Assembly: GCA_021838585.1 (NCBI GenBank)
Contig: JAKCDE010000002.1
Location: forward strand, 1 to 64,000
Reading direction: 5' to 3'
DNA: 64,000 bases
DNA from: Nitrospirota bacterium
GTDB lineage: Bacteria; Nitrospirota_A; Leptospirillia; Leptospirillales; Leptospirillaceae
This document shows positions 26,807-36,231 of the stretch, piece by piece (positions within the stretch are counted from its first letter, which is position 1; every line of letters begins with the position of its first letter). The position numbers and the translations under genes were made by a program. A model generated the notes under the pieces. That model ran no database searches and had not been told where the DNA came from. It saw nothing but the letters and a program-made list of their open reading frames with translations.

Positions 26807-27889
26807 GTGAGACTGACGCTTTCCAGAAAAAATCGCATTCTCGTTGGAGGTCTGGTCCTTCTCGTCCTGACCTCCGTCCTATTCTATGCTGCCCGCAAGC
26901 CGGGCTCCGTTTCTTCCCCGCTCCCCCTCGAGAAAGCCTCTCTTCCCTACGATCCCTCCCGCTATCGCCCCGGCCGCGTCCGCTACCGCCACTTCGAACT
27001 CTGGACCTCGATTCCCGGGGTCATCCACGGTTTCCGGAAAGCGATCGTCTATGGCCATGTTCCGGGGTATCTCAAATTTTTAAATGTCGACAAGGGGGAC
27101 TGGGTCACCCGGGGACAGGTCCTGGGATACATCTACGATCCGGAGCTTTATCAGAGCTGGCAGCGGGCGCTTGCGGAAGCCGAGATCGCCCACATCACCT
27201 TCCTCCGGAAATACCGGGTCTGGAAGGACGACCCCCGGGTCATCTCCCTGCAGCGGGTCCAGATGGCCGAGGCGCTCTGGAAGGAACGCGAGGCCCGGGC
27301 AAAGTATTACCATTCCCTTGTCCGCTACAAGACAATCGTCGCCCCTTTCACCGGCATCATTACTCATCGTTATGTGGATCCCTGGAACCTCGTCTCCCGG
27401 GGAACCGGGGGGACGACTCCCGCCCTTCCCATCGTCAAGGTCACGGATGTGGACGAAATGCGTCTCTATGTCGGCGTTCCCGAGCATTTCGTCCGATTCA
27501 TCAAACGGGGATTGCCCACGGAACTCCGGGCCCAGGGACTTCCGGGCCAGATCTTCAAGGCCCGGGTCACCCGGTATGCCTTCCGTCTCAACCCGGAAAC
27601 GCGCACGATGCGGACCGAAATCGATGTCGATAATCCCCGTCATCTCCTTCACCCAGGCATGTTCGTGGATGCCCGCATCCGCCTTCATGTCTATCCTCAC
27701 GTCCTCTCCGTCCACCATATGGCGGTGATCGAGGAGCGCCACGGAAATTTCATCTTTGTCCTTCGGAACGGAAAGAAGGTCAAGCGTCCTGTGGTGGTGG
27801 GATACCGGAACGGGGACTACACCGAGATTCTCCAGGGGCTCGACGGGTCGGAGACAGTCCTCGTCAAGCTTCACAAAACAATTTTCTAA
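26807..27889 (+). CDS. RND efflux periplasmic adaptor (membrane fusion protein) 1
   Basis: The 360-residue HlyD/AcrA-type adaptor has an N-terminal membrane anchor (about 10-30). A barrel-sandwich half FRKAIVYGHVPGYLKFLNVDKGDWV is followed by a helical hairpin (about 110-175), then the second half IVAPFTGIITHRYVDPWNLV. It bridges the pump to the outer-membrane channel. The GTG at 26807 is preferred over the TTG at 26801, which touches the weak GAAAG ribosome site. Pump and adaptor genes are 58 bases apart. It resembles the second adaptor at 32371 closely in the lipoyl-type part. Confidence 0.85.
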   Translation: MRLTLSRKNRILVGGLVLLVLTSVLFYAARKPGSVSSPLPLEKASLPYDPSRYRPGRVRYRHFELWTSIPGVIHGFRKAIVYGHVPGYLKFLNVDKGDWVTRGQVLGYIYDPELYQSWQRALAEAEIAHITFLRKYRVWKDDPRVISLQRVQMAEALWKEREARAKYYHSLVRYKTIVAPFTGIITHRYVDPWNLVSRGTGGTTPALPIVKVTDVDEMRLYVGVPEHFVRFIKRGLPTELRAQGLPGQIFKARVTRYAFRLNPETRTMRTEIDVDNPRHLLHPGMFVDARIRLHVYPHVLSVHHMAVIEERHGNFIFVLRNGKKVKRPVVVGYRNGDYTEILQGLDGSETVLVKLHKTIF

Positions 27890-27947
27890 GATCCTGCAAA
27901 CCTGCTACTCCGGATAACCGGGGATCAACGGAAAAGGGAGATGCTTC

Positions 27948-30900
27948 ATGTTTCTAGTCAGGATGTCGCTCAAGAGCCCCTATTCGATCATCGCGATGGC
28001 CCTGGCCATCGTTCTGCTGGGCGCCCAGAGCCTCTCCTCCATGAACGTCTCCATTCTTCCCCGGATTCCCCTGCCGGTCGTCGAGGTCCTGACCGTCTTC
28101 CCGGGAATGAATGTCTACAACACCGAGATGGACATCACCGAACAGATGGAGCGCATCATCCTCCAGGCCCCTTACATCCGGTCGGTGAAGTCGGAGAGTC
28201 TGGTCGGGATCAGCATGATCCAGATCCGCTTCCGGTCGACCTATTCGCTGTCGGCCGGGGTCTCGATGGTGACATCGCTCGTCTACTCTTCGCTCAAGTA
28301 TCTTCCTCCCGGCATCTTTCCCCCCATCATCATTCCCTTCGGCATCTCGGCCATCCCCATTGCGGATCTGGTCCTCTCCTCGAAGGAGCTGACCCAGATG
28401 CAGATGTTCGACCTCGGATATTACAATGTCCGCTCCCAGATGGGGACAGTCCCCGGCGTGGCCGCTCCCCCCGTTTTCGGAGGTCTCTCCCGGCAGATCC
28501 AGGTCTACACCAACAATACCGCTCTTCTGGCCCGGGGGCTCACGATCTGGGATGTGGTCAACGCCCTGAACAGGCAGAACATCGTCTGGCCGGCAGGATT
28601 CGCCAAGATCGGCGATATGAGCTACAACGTCTTTGTGAACGCCCTTCTGGGGCCGGTCAAGACGATCGGGGACGTTCCGATCAAGGTCGAGCATGGACAA
28701 CCCGTTTACATCAAGGATGTCGGAGTTGCCAAGGACTCCTACCGCATCCAGACCAATCCCGTCCGGGTCGACGGCCGGAAATCCGTGTACATTCCCGTTC
28801 TGAAGCAGGAAGGGGCCAACACCGTCAAGGTGATCGACGCCACGAGAAACGCGATCAAGACCTTCTACGGTCTTCCGAAAAGCCTCGACATCTCGCTGGT
28901 CTTCGACCAGTCCGTCTACATCCGGGACTCGGTCGCATCGCTTGAGCGTGAAGGGGCCGTCGGGATCCTGTTGACCGCGGCCATGATCTTGATCTTTCTC
29001 GGAAACGTCCGCTCCACCCTCATCATCACCACCTCCATTCCCCTGTCTCTTCTGGTGGGATTCGTCATGCTGAACGCCACCGGCCAGACGATCAACATCA
29101 TGACCCTGGGAGGATTGGCCCTGGCCATCGGGCGCTTGGTCGACGACGCCATCGTGGTCCTCGAAAACACCAACCGCCATCTGGAGATGGGAAAAGCGCC
29201 ATCCCAGGCGGCCTTGGACGGGGCCGGAGAGGTCGCCATGCCGGTTCTGGCCTCGACGATCGCCACCATGATCGTGTTTTCCCCGGTTCTCTTCCTCCTG
29301 GGCAAGGGCAAGTATCTCTTCACCCCCCTGGCTGCAGCCGTCGCCTATTCCATGCTGGCCTCCTACTTCGTCTCCATGACTCTGGTCCCGGTCCTTTCGG
29401 CATGGTTTCTGAAGCCGGAGTCGGCCTACAAGAACAGCCGGTCCCTTTTTCGCCGGGGGGTCACCCGGTTCAACGACTTTTTCGACAGGTTCAGAAAAAT
29501 ATACAGGACTTATCTGAAGATCGCCCTTCTCCATCGTGGTCCGGTCTCGATCCTGATCTTCCTGGCCTTCGTTGGCTCCTTCTTCCTCTTTTCCCGAATC
29601 GGCTCCGAATACTTTCCACCCGACGACACCGGGGCCTTCATCATCCAGATGCGCCTGCCAGATGGGAGCCGGATCGAAAAGACCGATGCAGTCAGCGCCC
29701 GGGTCGACGCCGCCATCCGCCGAATCATTCCGTCCAAGGACATCGTCCACATCGTGATCAACGAAGGGGTCCGGCCCGGTTGGGATGCCATGTACACCAC
29801 CAATCTCTGGAGCCACATGGCCTTCGTTCTCGTCCAGCTCAATCCCTCCAACGAGCGCAAGCGCTCGATGTGGGATTTTCAGCACGAGCTCAGGCCCTAT
29901 CTTGTCTCCCATTTTCCCAACGTCGAGTTCTACTTCGAATCCTCCTCCATCATCACGCAGATTCTGGCGGGCTCGGGGGAGGCCCCGATCGATATCCAGC
30001 TCCTGGGTCCCTCCTATCGGAAGCTGGGGGAGATTGCCCACAGGATCGTGGACCACATTCGGACCATTCCCGGCACCACCGATGTACGCTTGAAGCAGAA
30101 CATCCATTACCCCTCGATGTTCATCGATGTGGACCGGAGCAAAGCCCAGTTTCTGGGGGTGACCGAGCTCGACGTGGAGCGGAACGTCATCACGAGCCTC
30201 GTGACGGACGTCGCGATCGGGGAAAACTTCTGGGTGGATCAGACTACGGGGAATCCTTATTTCCTGACCGCCCAGTATCCCGAGGACAAGATCAACTCCA
30301 TGGACGCCCTCTCGAACATCCTCATTCGCCAGCTCAAGGGATCGGACTATACGGAATCGGGAGTGGAGAATCCTCCCATCTACCTCCGGGACATCGCCCA
30401 GATTCGCAGGATCACTATTCCTCCGGCCATCTTCCATTACAACGTTCAGCGGGTGGTCGACATCCTGGTCAACGTGACTCATGATCCGGGGGTCTCCCTG
30501 GGCGGAGTCGGGAGCAAGATCGACACCTATCTGGGAAAAATGAATTTTCCGAAGGGTTACTCCTGGAGAGAGTCGGGGATGCTGGCCTCGATGCATCGGT
30601 CGTTCAGTTCGATGGGCCTTGCGGTTCTCCTGGCCATGGCCCTGGTTTACCTGGCCCTTGTGGCCCAGTTCCAGTCCTTTCTCGATCCCTTCATCATCAT
30701 GATGTCCGTCCCCTTCGGCCTCATCGGGGTCTTCGCCATGCTGTATGCCACCGGAACCGGGATCAACGTGGAGTCCATGATCGGGGTCATCATGGACATC
30801 GGGATCGGGGTTTCGAATTCGGTCCTCCTGGTGGAATTTGCCATCCGTCTGCGCGCCCAGGGGGCGCCCCTCTATCGAGCGGTGGTGGAGGCGGGTTCCA

Positions 30901-31124
30901 CGCGTCTTCGTCCGATCCTGATGACGGCGGTCGGAACGGTTCTTGCCATGATCCCGACCGCCATCGGGATGGGGGTCGGCTCCGGAGCCGAGGAGCCTCT
31001 GGCCCGGGCCGTGATCGGGGGCCTCATGGTCATGACAGTCCTGACGCTCGTTCAGGTTCCCATTTTCTATGTGATTCTCCACACATGGGAGGAGAAATGG
31101 AGGGCCCGGAGAGCCGGGAGATAG
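27948..31124 (+). CDS. RND efflux pump, inner-membrane subunit
   Basis: The 1058-residue protein has the AcrB-type 12-helix plan with two large periplasmic loops. The proton-relay acid pair Asp399-Asp400 is present in GRLVDDAIVVLEN. In the partner helix, the Lys found in AcrB (Lys940 in SAKNAIL) is replaced by Ser956 in GVSNSVLLVEFA, a variant I associate with a distinct RND branch. It exports an unknown compound using proton flow. The ATG follows AGGGAGA. Regulation is probably through the three operators upstream. Confidence 0.92.
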   Translation: MFLVRMSLKSPYSIIAMALAIVLLGAQSLSSMNVSILPRIPLPVVEVLTVFPGMNVYNTEMDITEQMERIILQAPYIRSVKSESLVGISMIQIRFRSTYSLSAGVSMVTSLVYSSLKYLPPGIFPPIIIPFGISAIPIADLVLSSKELTQMQMFDLGYYNVRSQMGTVPGVAAPPVFGGLSRQIQVYTNNTALLARGLTIWDVVNALNRQNIVWPAGFAKIGDMSYNVFVNALLGPVKTIGDVPIKVEHGQPVYIKDVGVAKDSYRIQTNPVRVDGRKSVYIPVLKQEGANTVKVIDATRNAIKTFYGLPKSLDISLVFDQSVYIRDSVASLEREGAVGILLTAAMILIFLGNVRSTLIITTSIPLSLLVGFVMLNATGQTINIMTLGGLALAIGRLVDDAIVVLENTNRHLEMGKAPSQAALDGAGEVAMPVLASTIATMIVFSPVLFLLGKGKYLFTPLAAAVAYSMLASYFVSMTLVPVLSAWFLKPESAYKNSRSLFRRGVTRFNDFFDRFRKIYRTYLKIALLHRGPVSILIFLAFVGSFFLFSRIGSEYFPPDDTGAFIIQMRLPDGSRIEKTDAVSARVDAAIRRIIPSKDIVHIVINEGVRPGWDAMYTTNLWSHMAFVLVQLNPSNERKRSMWDFQHELRPYLVSHFPNVEFYFESSSIITQILAGSGEAPIDIQLLGPSYRKLGEIAHRIVDHIRTIPGTTDVRLKQNIHYPSMFIDVDRSKAQFLGVTELDVERNVITSLVTDVAIGENFWVDQTTGNPYFLTAQYPEDKINSMDALSNILIRQLKGSDYTESGVENPPIYLRDIAQIRRITIPPAIFHYNVQRVVDILVNVTHDPGVSLGGVGSKIDTYLGKMNFPKGYSWRESGMLASMHRSFSSMGLAVLLAMALVYLALVAQFQSFLDPFIIMMSVPFGLIGVFAMLYATGTGINVESMIGVIMDIGIGVSNSVLLVEFAIRLRAQGAPLYRAVVEAGSTRLRPILMTAVGTVLAMIPTAIGMGVGSGAEEPLARAVIGGLMVMTVLTLVQVPIFYVILHTWEEKWRARRAGR

Positions 31125-31208
31125 ACTGAGGGGTGAGGATTCCTCATGGATAAGGCCGGCTCCCGCGATCAGGAGCCGGTGAGGGTTGAGGAAAGGGAAG
31201 GATTCGGA

Positions 31209-32222
31209 TCAGTCGGGGGAGACGAAGGGAAAGTCGGAGATCTCGAAAGATTGTCCCGCTCCGTCGATGAGGGTCGTTCCCGGCTCCCAGTGGGCCCGTT
31301 TCACGTACCCCAGGCCGATGACGCCTCCGGCGGCGGGAGAATAGGCGAGCGAGGTGATGCTCCCGGCCTCCGAGCCGTCAAGGGCCGAAAAAAGAGGACG
31401 GGGGCAGGCAGTCTCCAGGATCTTTGGGGTCTTCGCCCGGAGTCCGGTGAGCTTTCTCGAGAGCTGTCCCTGGAACTTGAGGCGGGTGACCGGCTCCTGG
31501 CCGACATAGCATCCTTTGTTGTAGGAAACGGCGACGGCGTCGAGGCCGGCCTCGGCTGGAAAGTGGCCTTCGTTCAGCTCGAAGGGGGGAAGGGGAATGC
31601 CGCATTCGAGGCGGAAGATCTCCATGTCTTCGGGAGCGAGACGCCTCCCCCCGGCCGAGAGGACACGGCGCTCAAGGTCCTGGAGGGTTTTTTCGAAGGA
31701 GTTCCCGGGAATCCAGAGATCGATCCAGGGGCCTGTCTCCCGTTCGAAGGCGAACCGGTGAGGATGGAGGAAGGCAAATCCGCCCCCCGCAAGGGTCCGG
31801 AGACCGTCTTCCGCCGGATCGCTCGAAAAGAGGGGAGTGGCCAGTGCGGGCGCTTCCCGGCCGACCAGAGTGAGGCTTCGAAACCCAGCGGTGAGGGATG
31901 TGAGGGTCGCCTTGGTTCGAAAGAAGAGATATTTTTTAAGATGAGCAACAAACTCCTCTTCCATCCCTCCGGAGGGGGAGAGAAGGATGTCGTCGGGCCG
32001 GACGGCGATCCAGGCGTCGAAGAGAATGCGGGCCTTGGGATTCAGGAAAAAACCGTAGCGAAGGGATCCCGTCGGCTGTGTCGCCACGTCCTGGCAGAGA
32101 AGACCCTGGAGAAAGGTGACGCGATCCTCCCCGGAGACGGAGATGAGCGACCGGGAAGTGGCGGGGGCGAAAAGTCCGGCGTGTGCGTGGGCCGGGCGGG
32201 TATCTGTGGGGTGTGTCTGCAT
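31209..32222 (-). CDS. ygfZ: YgfZ/CAF17-type folate-binding iron-sulfur cluster assembly protein
   Basis: The 337-residue protein has the YgfZ signature KGCYVGQEPVTRLKFQGQLSRKL (conserved Cys in KGCYxGQE) within a GcvT-like fold. Members help repair or assemble certain iron-sulfur enzymes using tetrahydrofolate. The GcvT-like N-terminal half includes LISVSGEDRVTFLQGLLCQDV. It is transcribed against, and sits between, the two parts of the efflux locus. A strong promoter of its own lies at 32296-32325. The ATG at 32222 has GGAG ten bases upstream. Confidence 0.85.
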   Translation of the reverse strand: MQTHPTDTRPAHAHAGLFAPATSRSLISVSGEDRVTFLQGLLCQDVATQPTGSLRYGFFLNPKARILFDAWIAVRPDDILLSPSGGMEEEFVAHLKKYLFFRTKATLTSLTAGFRSLTLVGREAPALATPLFSSDPAEDGLRTLAGGGFAFLHPHRFAFERETGPWIDLWIPGNSFEKTLQDLERRVLSAGGRRLAPEDMEIFRLECGIPLPPFELNEGHFPAEAGLDAVAVSYNKGCYVGQEPVTRLKFQGQLSRKLTGLRAKTPKILETACPRPLFSALDGSEAGSITSLAYSPAAGGVIGLGYVKRAHWEPGTTLIDGAGQSFEISDFPFVSPD

Positions 32223-32295
32223 GGATGCGGGGCTCCTAATTCCGGGTTTTTCTCCCGGGAGTTGTCGTCTGGGTCCATGAAAGCGTCCTTTGCTG

Positions 32296-32325
32296 ATATT
32301 AGGGAGACGAATCGAATGGTGTCAA
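32296..32325 (-). promoter_or_regulatory. Promoter of ygfZ
   Basis: On the minus strand a perfect TTGACA (32325-32320) and TAATAT (32301-32296) are separated by 18 bases. The transcript would start near 32289, about 65 bases before the ygfZ start. Confidence 0.7.
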
Positions 32326-32370
32326 TGATTAGAAAAAATATCCCGACCGGAGGGGCCGGAGGAAAAAAAG

Positions 32371-33603
32371 ATGAGTGACGGAGAAACCACTCCCGCGGCG
32401 AACACCGAGGGCGGCCATCCGGCTGGAGAGGACCATGAGTCCTTCCGTCCAGAGTGGAGAAATGAAATCGACCTCACCGATGTACACCTTTCTCCGCGCG
32501 CCCGGCGGATCATCCTTGTCCTTTTCGCCGTCCTGATCATCGGACCCCTCATCCTTTTCGTCTACTACTGGATCTTCCCTCCGAAGCCTCCGGTCCAGCC
32601 CCTTGCCGTGGTTCAGGTCCTGCCGGTCCGCCTCCGGACCCTCCACCACAAGGTGACGATCCCGGCGGGGATCGAATCTTTCCGGAAGGCCATCCTGTAC
32701 GCCCATGTGCCGGGCTACCTCAAGTATCTGAACGTCGACAAGGGGGACTATGTGCACAAAGGCCAGGTGCTGGCCTATATCCAGGATCCTGAGCTCTACC
32801 AGACCTACCAGCGCTCCGTTGCCCGGGTCCGCATCGCCGACCTCACCTACCACCGGATCAAGAGGGTCTGGCTCGACCATCCGGCCCTCATCTCGAAGGA
32901 GCGGGTCCAGCAGAAACTCGCGGCCTACCTGAAGGCGGTGGCGGAAATGCGCCACGAGGAGGCGCTGATTTCCTACAAGACCATCGCGGCTCCCTTCGAC
33001 GGAATGATCACCCATCGCTATGTGGATCCCGGCAAGCTGATATCGGAAGGGACCAATGCCACTGCGACCGCCCAGCCGATCGTGACGCTCGAGCAGGTAG
33101 ATACCCTTCGGGCCTACGTCTGGGTCCCGGCCGACGTGGCGCCCCTGATCCGCCGGGGTCAGCGGGTCAAGGTCCATTTCGCGGGCCTCCCCCACCAGAC
33201 ATTCTGGGGCCGGGTCACCCGGTACGATTTCGAGGAGAATCAGAGAACGAGAACGATGCGGACCGAGGTCGACATGGAAAATCCGGACTTCGTCATCCAT
33301 CCCGGGATGTACGGCAAGTTCACCTTTTATCTTCAGCGCTATCCCGACTCGATCCTCATTCCGGGAATGGCCGTCATGGCCCGGCGCGACAAGCCCTATT
33401 CGGTCATGATCGTCAAAAACGGGAAGGTGCTCGAGGTTCCGGTGACGCTGGGCATTGACAACGCCAAGTGGGTCCAGGTTCTCTCGGGCCTCTCCGCCGG
33501 GGACGAGCTTGTCCTTGCCGGAAAATGGCATGTCCATTCGGGACAGAAGGTCAGGGCCGTACCCTACAAGCCGGTGCCGTTCCGGCCGGCCAGACAGCTG
33601 TGA
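32371..33603 (+). CDS. RND efflux periplasmic adaptor 2
   Basis: The 410-residue adaptor has a 45-residue cytoplasmic N-terminus, a membrane anchor (about 47-68) and the lipoyl/barrel-sandwich segments FRKAILYAHVPGYLKYLNVDKGDYV and IAAPFDGMITHRYVDPGKLI. A beta-barrel follows. It is a paralogue of the adaptor at 26807. The ATG is eight bases after GGAGG. It precedes a TolC-like channel gene and probably serves the same pump, or one encoded elsewhere. Confidence 0.85.
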   Translation: MSDGETTPAANTEGGHPAGEDHESFRPEWRNEIDLTDVHLSPRARRIILVLFAVLIIGPLILFVYYWIFPPKPPVQPLAVVQVLPVRLRTLHHKVTIPAGIESFRKAILYAHVPGYLKYLNVDKGDYVHKGQVLAYIQDPELYQTYQRSVARVRIADLTYHRIKRVWLDHPALISKERVQQKLAAYLKAVAEMRHEEALISYKTIAAPFDGMITHRYVDPGKLISEGTNATATAQPIVTLEQVDTLRAYVWVPADVAPLIRRGQRVKVHFAGLPHQTFWGRVTRYDFEENQRTRTMRTEVDMENPDFVIHPGMYGKFTFYLQRYPDSILIPGMAVMARRDKPYSVMIVKNGKVLEVPVTLGIDNAKWVQVLSGLSAGDELVLAGKWHVHSGQKVRAVPYKPVPFRPARQL

Positions 33604-33655
33604 CGCACGTCCGACGCCCTTTTCTGCCGGACGTCCTATGGAAGGATCGACTGCG

Positions 33656-35188
33656 ATGATCTCCAAAGAAACAATAAAGGCGAAAAAACACCTTCCGGCA
33701 AAGGACGGCAAGGGGGGAGCCCGTGCCCGTGGGGCGCGACTCCTCGCTGGACTCCTGCTCTTTCTGCTTGAAGGGGCGACTCTTCTTGGACTTCCCTCTT
33801 GGGCCCAGGCGGACAACCAGACGGTCATTTCCTCGGAGGACGTGCCGCCAGACACGCTTTCGGTCGACCAGGCGGTCAGCTTCGGTCTTGCCCACCATCC
33901 GAAACTTTTCTGGTTTCGCCACACGGTCAGGAAAAAAGGGGCCCGTGTCAAGGTGTCCAAGTCCCACTTCTATCCTCACGTCGGTGTGGGGGCGATGTAC
34001 GGGATCGCCAACCCGGGTCTCGGCAACGAATTCCTCAACAACCTGAACTTCGTGACACCGGTCTTTCCCATGGACTATACCAAGATGGGTCCCCTCTCCG
34101 CCCCGAACGAACCGGCAGGTCTGGCGACGATCGGGGTCAACCAGCTCCTGCTCGACTTCGGCAAGTTCGAGCACCGGGTCAAGCAGCGGCTCGCGGGAAA
34201 GCGCGCCTCCGAGTTCTGGCTCTACAGCCAGGATGCCTGGGTCATTCTCCAGGTGAAGGAGGCCTACTACCATGTCCTTCTGGACCGGAAGCTGATCGCG
34301 GTCTACCAGAAGAACCTCGAACAGCGAAAACTTGTCAAGAATCTGACAAGATCCCTTTACAAGGCCGATTACCGCTCCCAGCTCGACTATGATCTGGCCA
34401 AGGTCGACTACGAAAAAGCCCGGGCGCTTCTGGAGTCCGAAAAGGACGACCTTGTGGCCCAGATCGCCCACTTGAACGATGCCATGGGTCTTGGACAGGC
34501 CGGACGGAACGACTACCATCTGACCGGGAATCTGGGACAGGTCTCCGATGTGGTGGTGGGACGTGACGAGGCGGTGACACGGGGGCTCACCTACCGGCCG
34601 GAGATCAATGCCTACCGAAACCTTTTCCAGCAGGAAAAAGAACGGACCCGGTTCATGAGGGCCCAGCACTATCCTCTGATCTCCGCCTTCGGCAATTATG
34701 GTTTCATGGCCAACCTGGTGACAAATGAGAGTTATGTTCCCGGCATGTGGTCGGGGGGCGGCACGATCACCGTTCCCATCTACACCGGTGGAATGATCCG
34801 GGGCGAAACCGAGCGGGCCCATGAAAAATCCCGGGAGCGGCAATACGGGATCTCCGACTGGTCCCACAACATCCGCTATCAGGTGGTGCGTGCCCGGGCC
34901 CGCACGCGCTCCGACCTCGCCGACATCCGGGCCTACACCGAGGCGGTGAAGGAGGCGAAGCTCGCCCTGGTCCTGGCCAACAAGCGTTACACGGCCAACC
35001 TGATCTCGATCGTCGACCTGACCCTGGCCGAGGTCTATCTGCTCAATACCGAAGCGGCTCTTGCCACCTATCAGTACCGCTACCAGGTGGATCGGGCGAC
35101 GTTCCGGTTTGCCGAAGGGGTCGACTACCTGGCCTATCTTCCCGGGGTGCGCAAGAAGGTGGTGGGGCAGGATCCCGTGGCGAAGTGA
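33656..35188 (+). CDS. TolC-like outer-membrane efflux channel
   Basis: The 510-residue protein has a signal peptide (hydrophobic 28-48, ending SWAQA) and the repeated outer-membrane-factor layout. LSVDQAVSFGLAHHPKLFWFR opens the first repeat, and long helical segments such as LDRKLIAVYQKNLEQRKLVKNL and ANLISIVDLTLAEVYLLNTEAALATYQYRYQVDRA form the tunnel. The ATG at 33656 is preferred to the one at 33638, since GGAAGGA lies between them. With the adaptors and pump it completes a tripartite exporter. Confidence 0.85.
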   Translation: MISKETIKAKKHLPAKDGKGGARARGARLLAGLLLFLLEGATLLGLPSWAQADNQTVISSEDVPPDTLSVDQAVSFGLAHHPKLFWFRHTVRKKGARVKVSKSHFYPHVGVGAMYGIANPGLGNEFLNNLNFVTPVFPMDYTKMGPLSAPNEPAGLATIGVNQLLLDFGKFEHRVKQRLAGKRASEFWLYSQDAWVILQVKEAYYHVLLDRKLIAVYQKNLEQRKLVKNLTRSLYKADYRSQLDYDLAKVDYEKARALLESEKDDLVAQIAHLNDAMGLGQAGRNDYHLTGNLGQVSDVVVGRDEAVTRGLTYRPEINAYRNLFQQEKERTRFMRAQHYPLISAFGNYGFMANLVTNESYVPGMWSGGGTITVPIYTGGMIRGETERAHEKSRERQYGISDWSHNIRYQVVRARARTRSDLADIRAYTEAVKEAKLALVLANKRYTANLISIVDLTLAEVYLLNTEAALATYQYRYQVDRATFRFAEGVDYLAYLPGVRKKVVGQDPVAK

Positions 35189-35192
35189 CGAG

Positions 35193-35222
35193 TTGACCGG
35201 ATTTTGTCCCTCTTGCTATTGT
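35193..35222 (+). promoter_or_regulatory. Promoter of trxB
   Basis: TTGACC (35193-35198) and TATTGT (35217-35222) are separated by 18 bases. It begins just after the channel gene and would give a leader of about 58 bases before the trxB start. Confidence 0.6.
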
Positions 35223-35286
35223 TGACGGAAGTGCGGGACAGGAGAGGGCCCGGGGACAGGCATAGTGTGAAGGTGGAGGATTGGGC

Positions 35287-36225
35287 GTGGAAAAGGTGAT
35301 CATACTGGGAACGGGACCGGCGGGGTTGACGGCCGCTCTTTACACGGCGCGGGCCTTTCTGTCGCCGCTGGTTCTGGAAGGACCCCAGGCCGGGGGACAG
35401 CTCACGATCACGACCGAGGTCGAAAACTTTCCGGGATTCCCGGACGGGATCACGGGGCCGGAGCTGATCGAGCGGATGAGGGGACAGGTCCTCCGGTTTG
35501 GAGCCCGTATTGAGTCTGCGGTGATCGAACGGGTTGAAAGACGGGAAGGGGGCGGTTTCCGGGTGATGACCGACGACGGGAAGACTTACGAAAGCTGGAC
35601 GGTCATCGTGGCCACCGGCGCCTCGGCCAAGTTCCTGGGGCTGCCTTCGGAGAAGGCCCTGATGGGGGCGGGAGTCTCCGCCTGCGCCACCTGCGACGGA
35701 TTCTTTTTCAGGGGAAAGGAGATCGTGGTGGTGGGAGGTGGCGATACCGCGCTCGAGGAAGCCATGTTCCTGACCCGTTTTGCCACGAAGGTGACCGTCA
35801 TTCACCGCCGGGAGACCCTTCGTGCCTCCAAGATCATGCAGGAGAAGGCCTTCGAGAATCCGAAGATCGATTTTCTCTGGAACAAGGAAATCCTCGAAGT
35901 TCTCGACATCTCGATGCAGCAGGTGACCGGAGTCCGGATCCGGGACACGAAGACCGGTGAGGAGTCGATCCATCCCTGCAGCGGTTTCTTCGTCGCCATC
36001 GGCCATAGCCCCAATACCGCCTTTCTTCACGGCCTGGCCGAGACGGATGCCGTGGGGTACCTCAAGACGACCTCCGGGTCGAAGACCAGTGTGCCGGGGC
36101 TCTTCGCCGCCGGAGATGTTTCCGATCCCGTCTACCGCCAGGCGATCTCGGCGGCGGGAACCGGTTGCATGGCGGCGATCGACGCGGAGCGCTTCCTCGA
36201 GGCCTCCGGTGTCGAAAAGAGGTAG
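35287..36225 (+). CDS. trxB: Thioredoxin reductase
   Basis: The 312-residue flavoprotein has the N-terminal FAD motif GTGPAGLTAALYTA, the redox-active pair Cys133 and Cys136 in ACATCDG, the NADPH site VVGGGDTALEEA with HRR, and the C-terminal FAD motif GLFAAGDV. It reduces thioredoxin with NADPH in the cytoplasm. The GTG at 35287 is six bases after GGAGGA; the in-frame TTG at 35281 abuts that site. Confidence 0.95.
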   Translation: MEKVIILGTGPAGLTAALYTARAFLSPLVLEGPQAGGQLTITTEVENFPGFPDGITGPELIERMRGQVLRFGARIESAVIERVERREGGGFRVMTDDGKTYESWTVIVATGASAKFLGLPSEKALMGAGVSACATCDGFFFRGKEIVVVGGGDTALEEAMFLTRFATKVTVIHRRETLRASKIMQEKAFENPKIDFLWNKEILEVLDISMQQVTGVRIRDTKTGEESIHPCSGFFVAIGHSPNTAFLHGLAETDAVGYLKTTSGSKTSVPGLFAAGDVSDPVYRQAISAAGTGCMAAIDAERFLEASGVEKR

Positions 36226-36231
36226 TCCCCC

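Noticed and set aside
27954..31082. 1042-codon open frame antisense to the RND pump gene
   Set aside because: Long antisense frames are common opposite GC-rich genes. Its translation is a mix of Asp, Gly, His, Arg and Gln typical of a mirrored frame, and no domain is recognisable.
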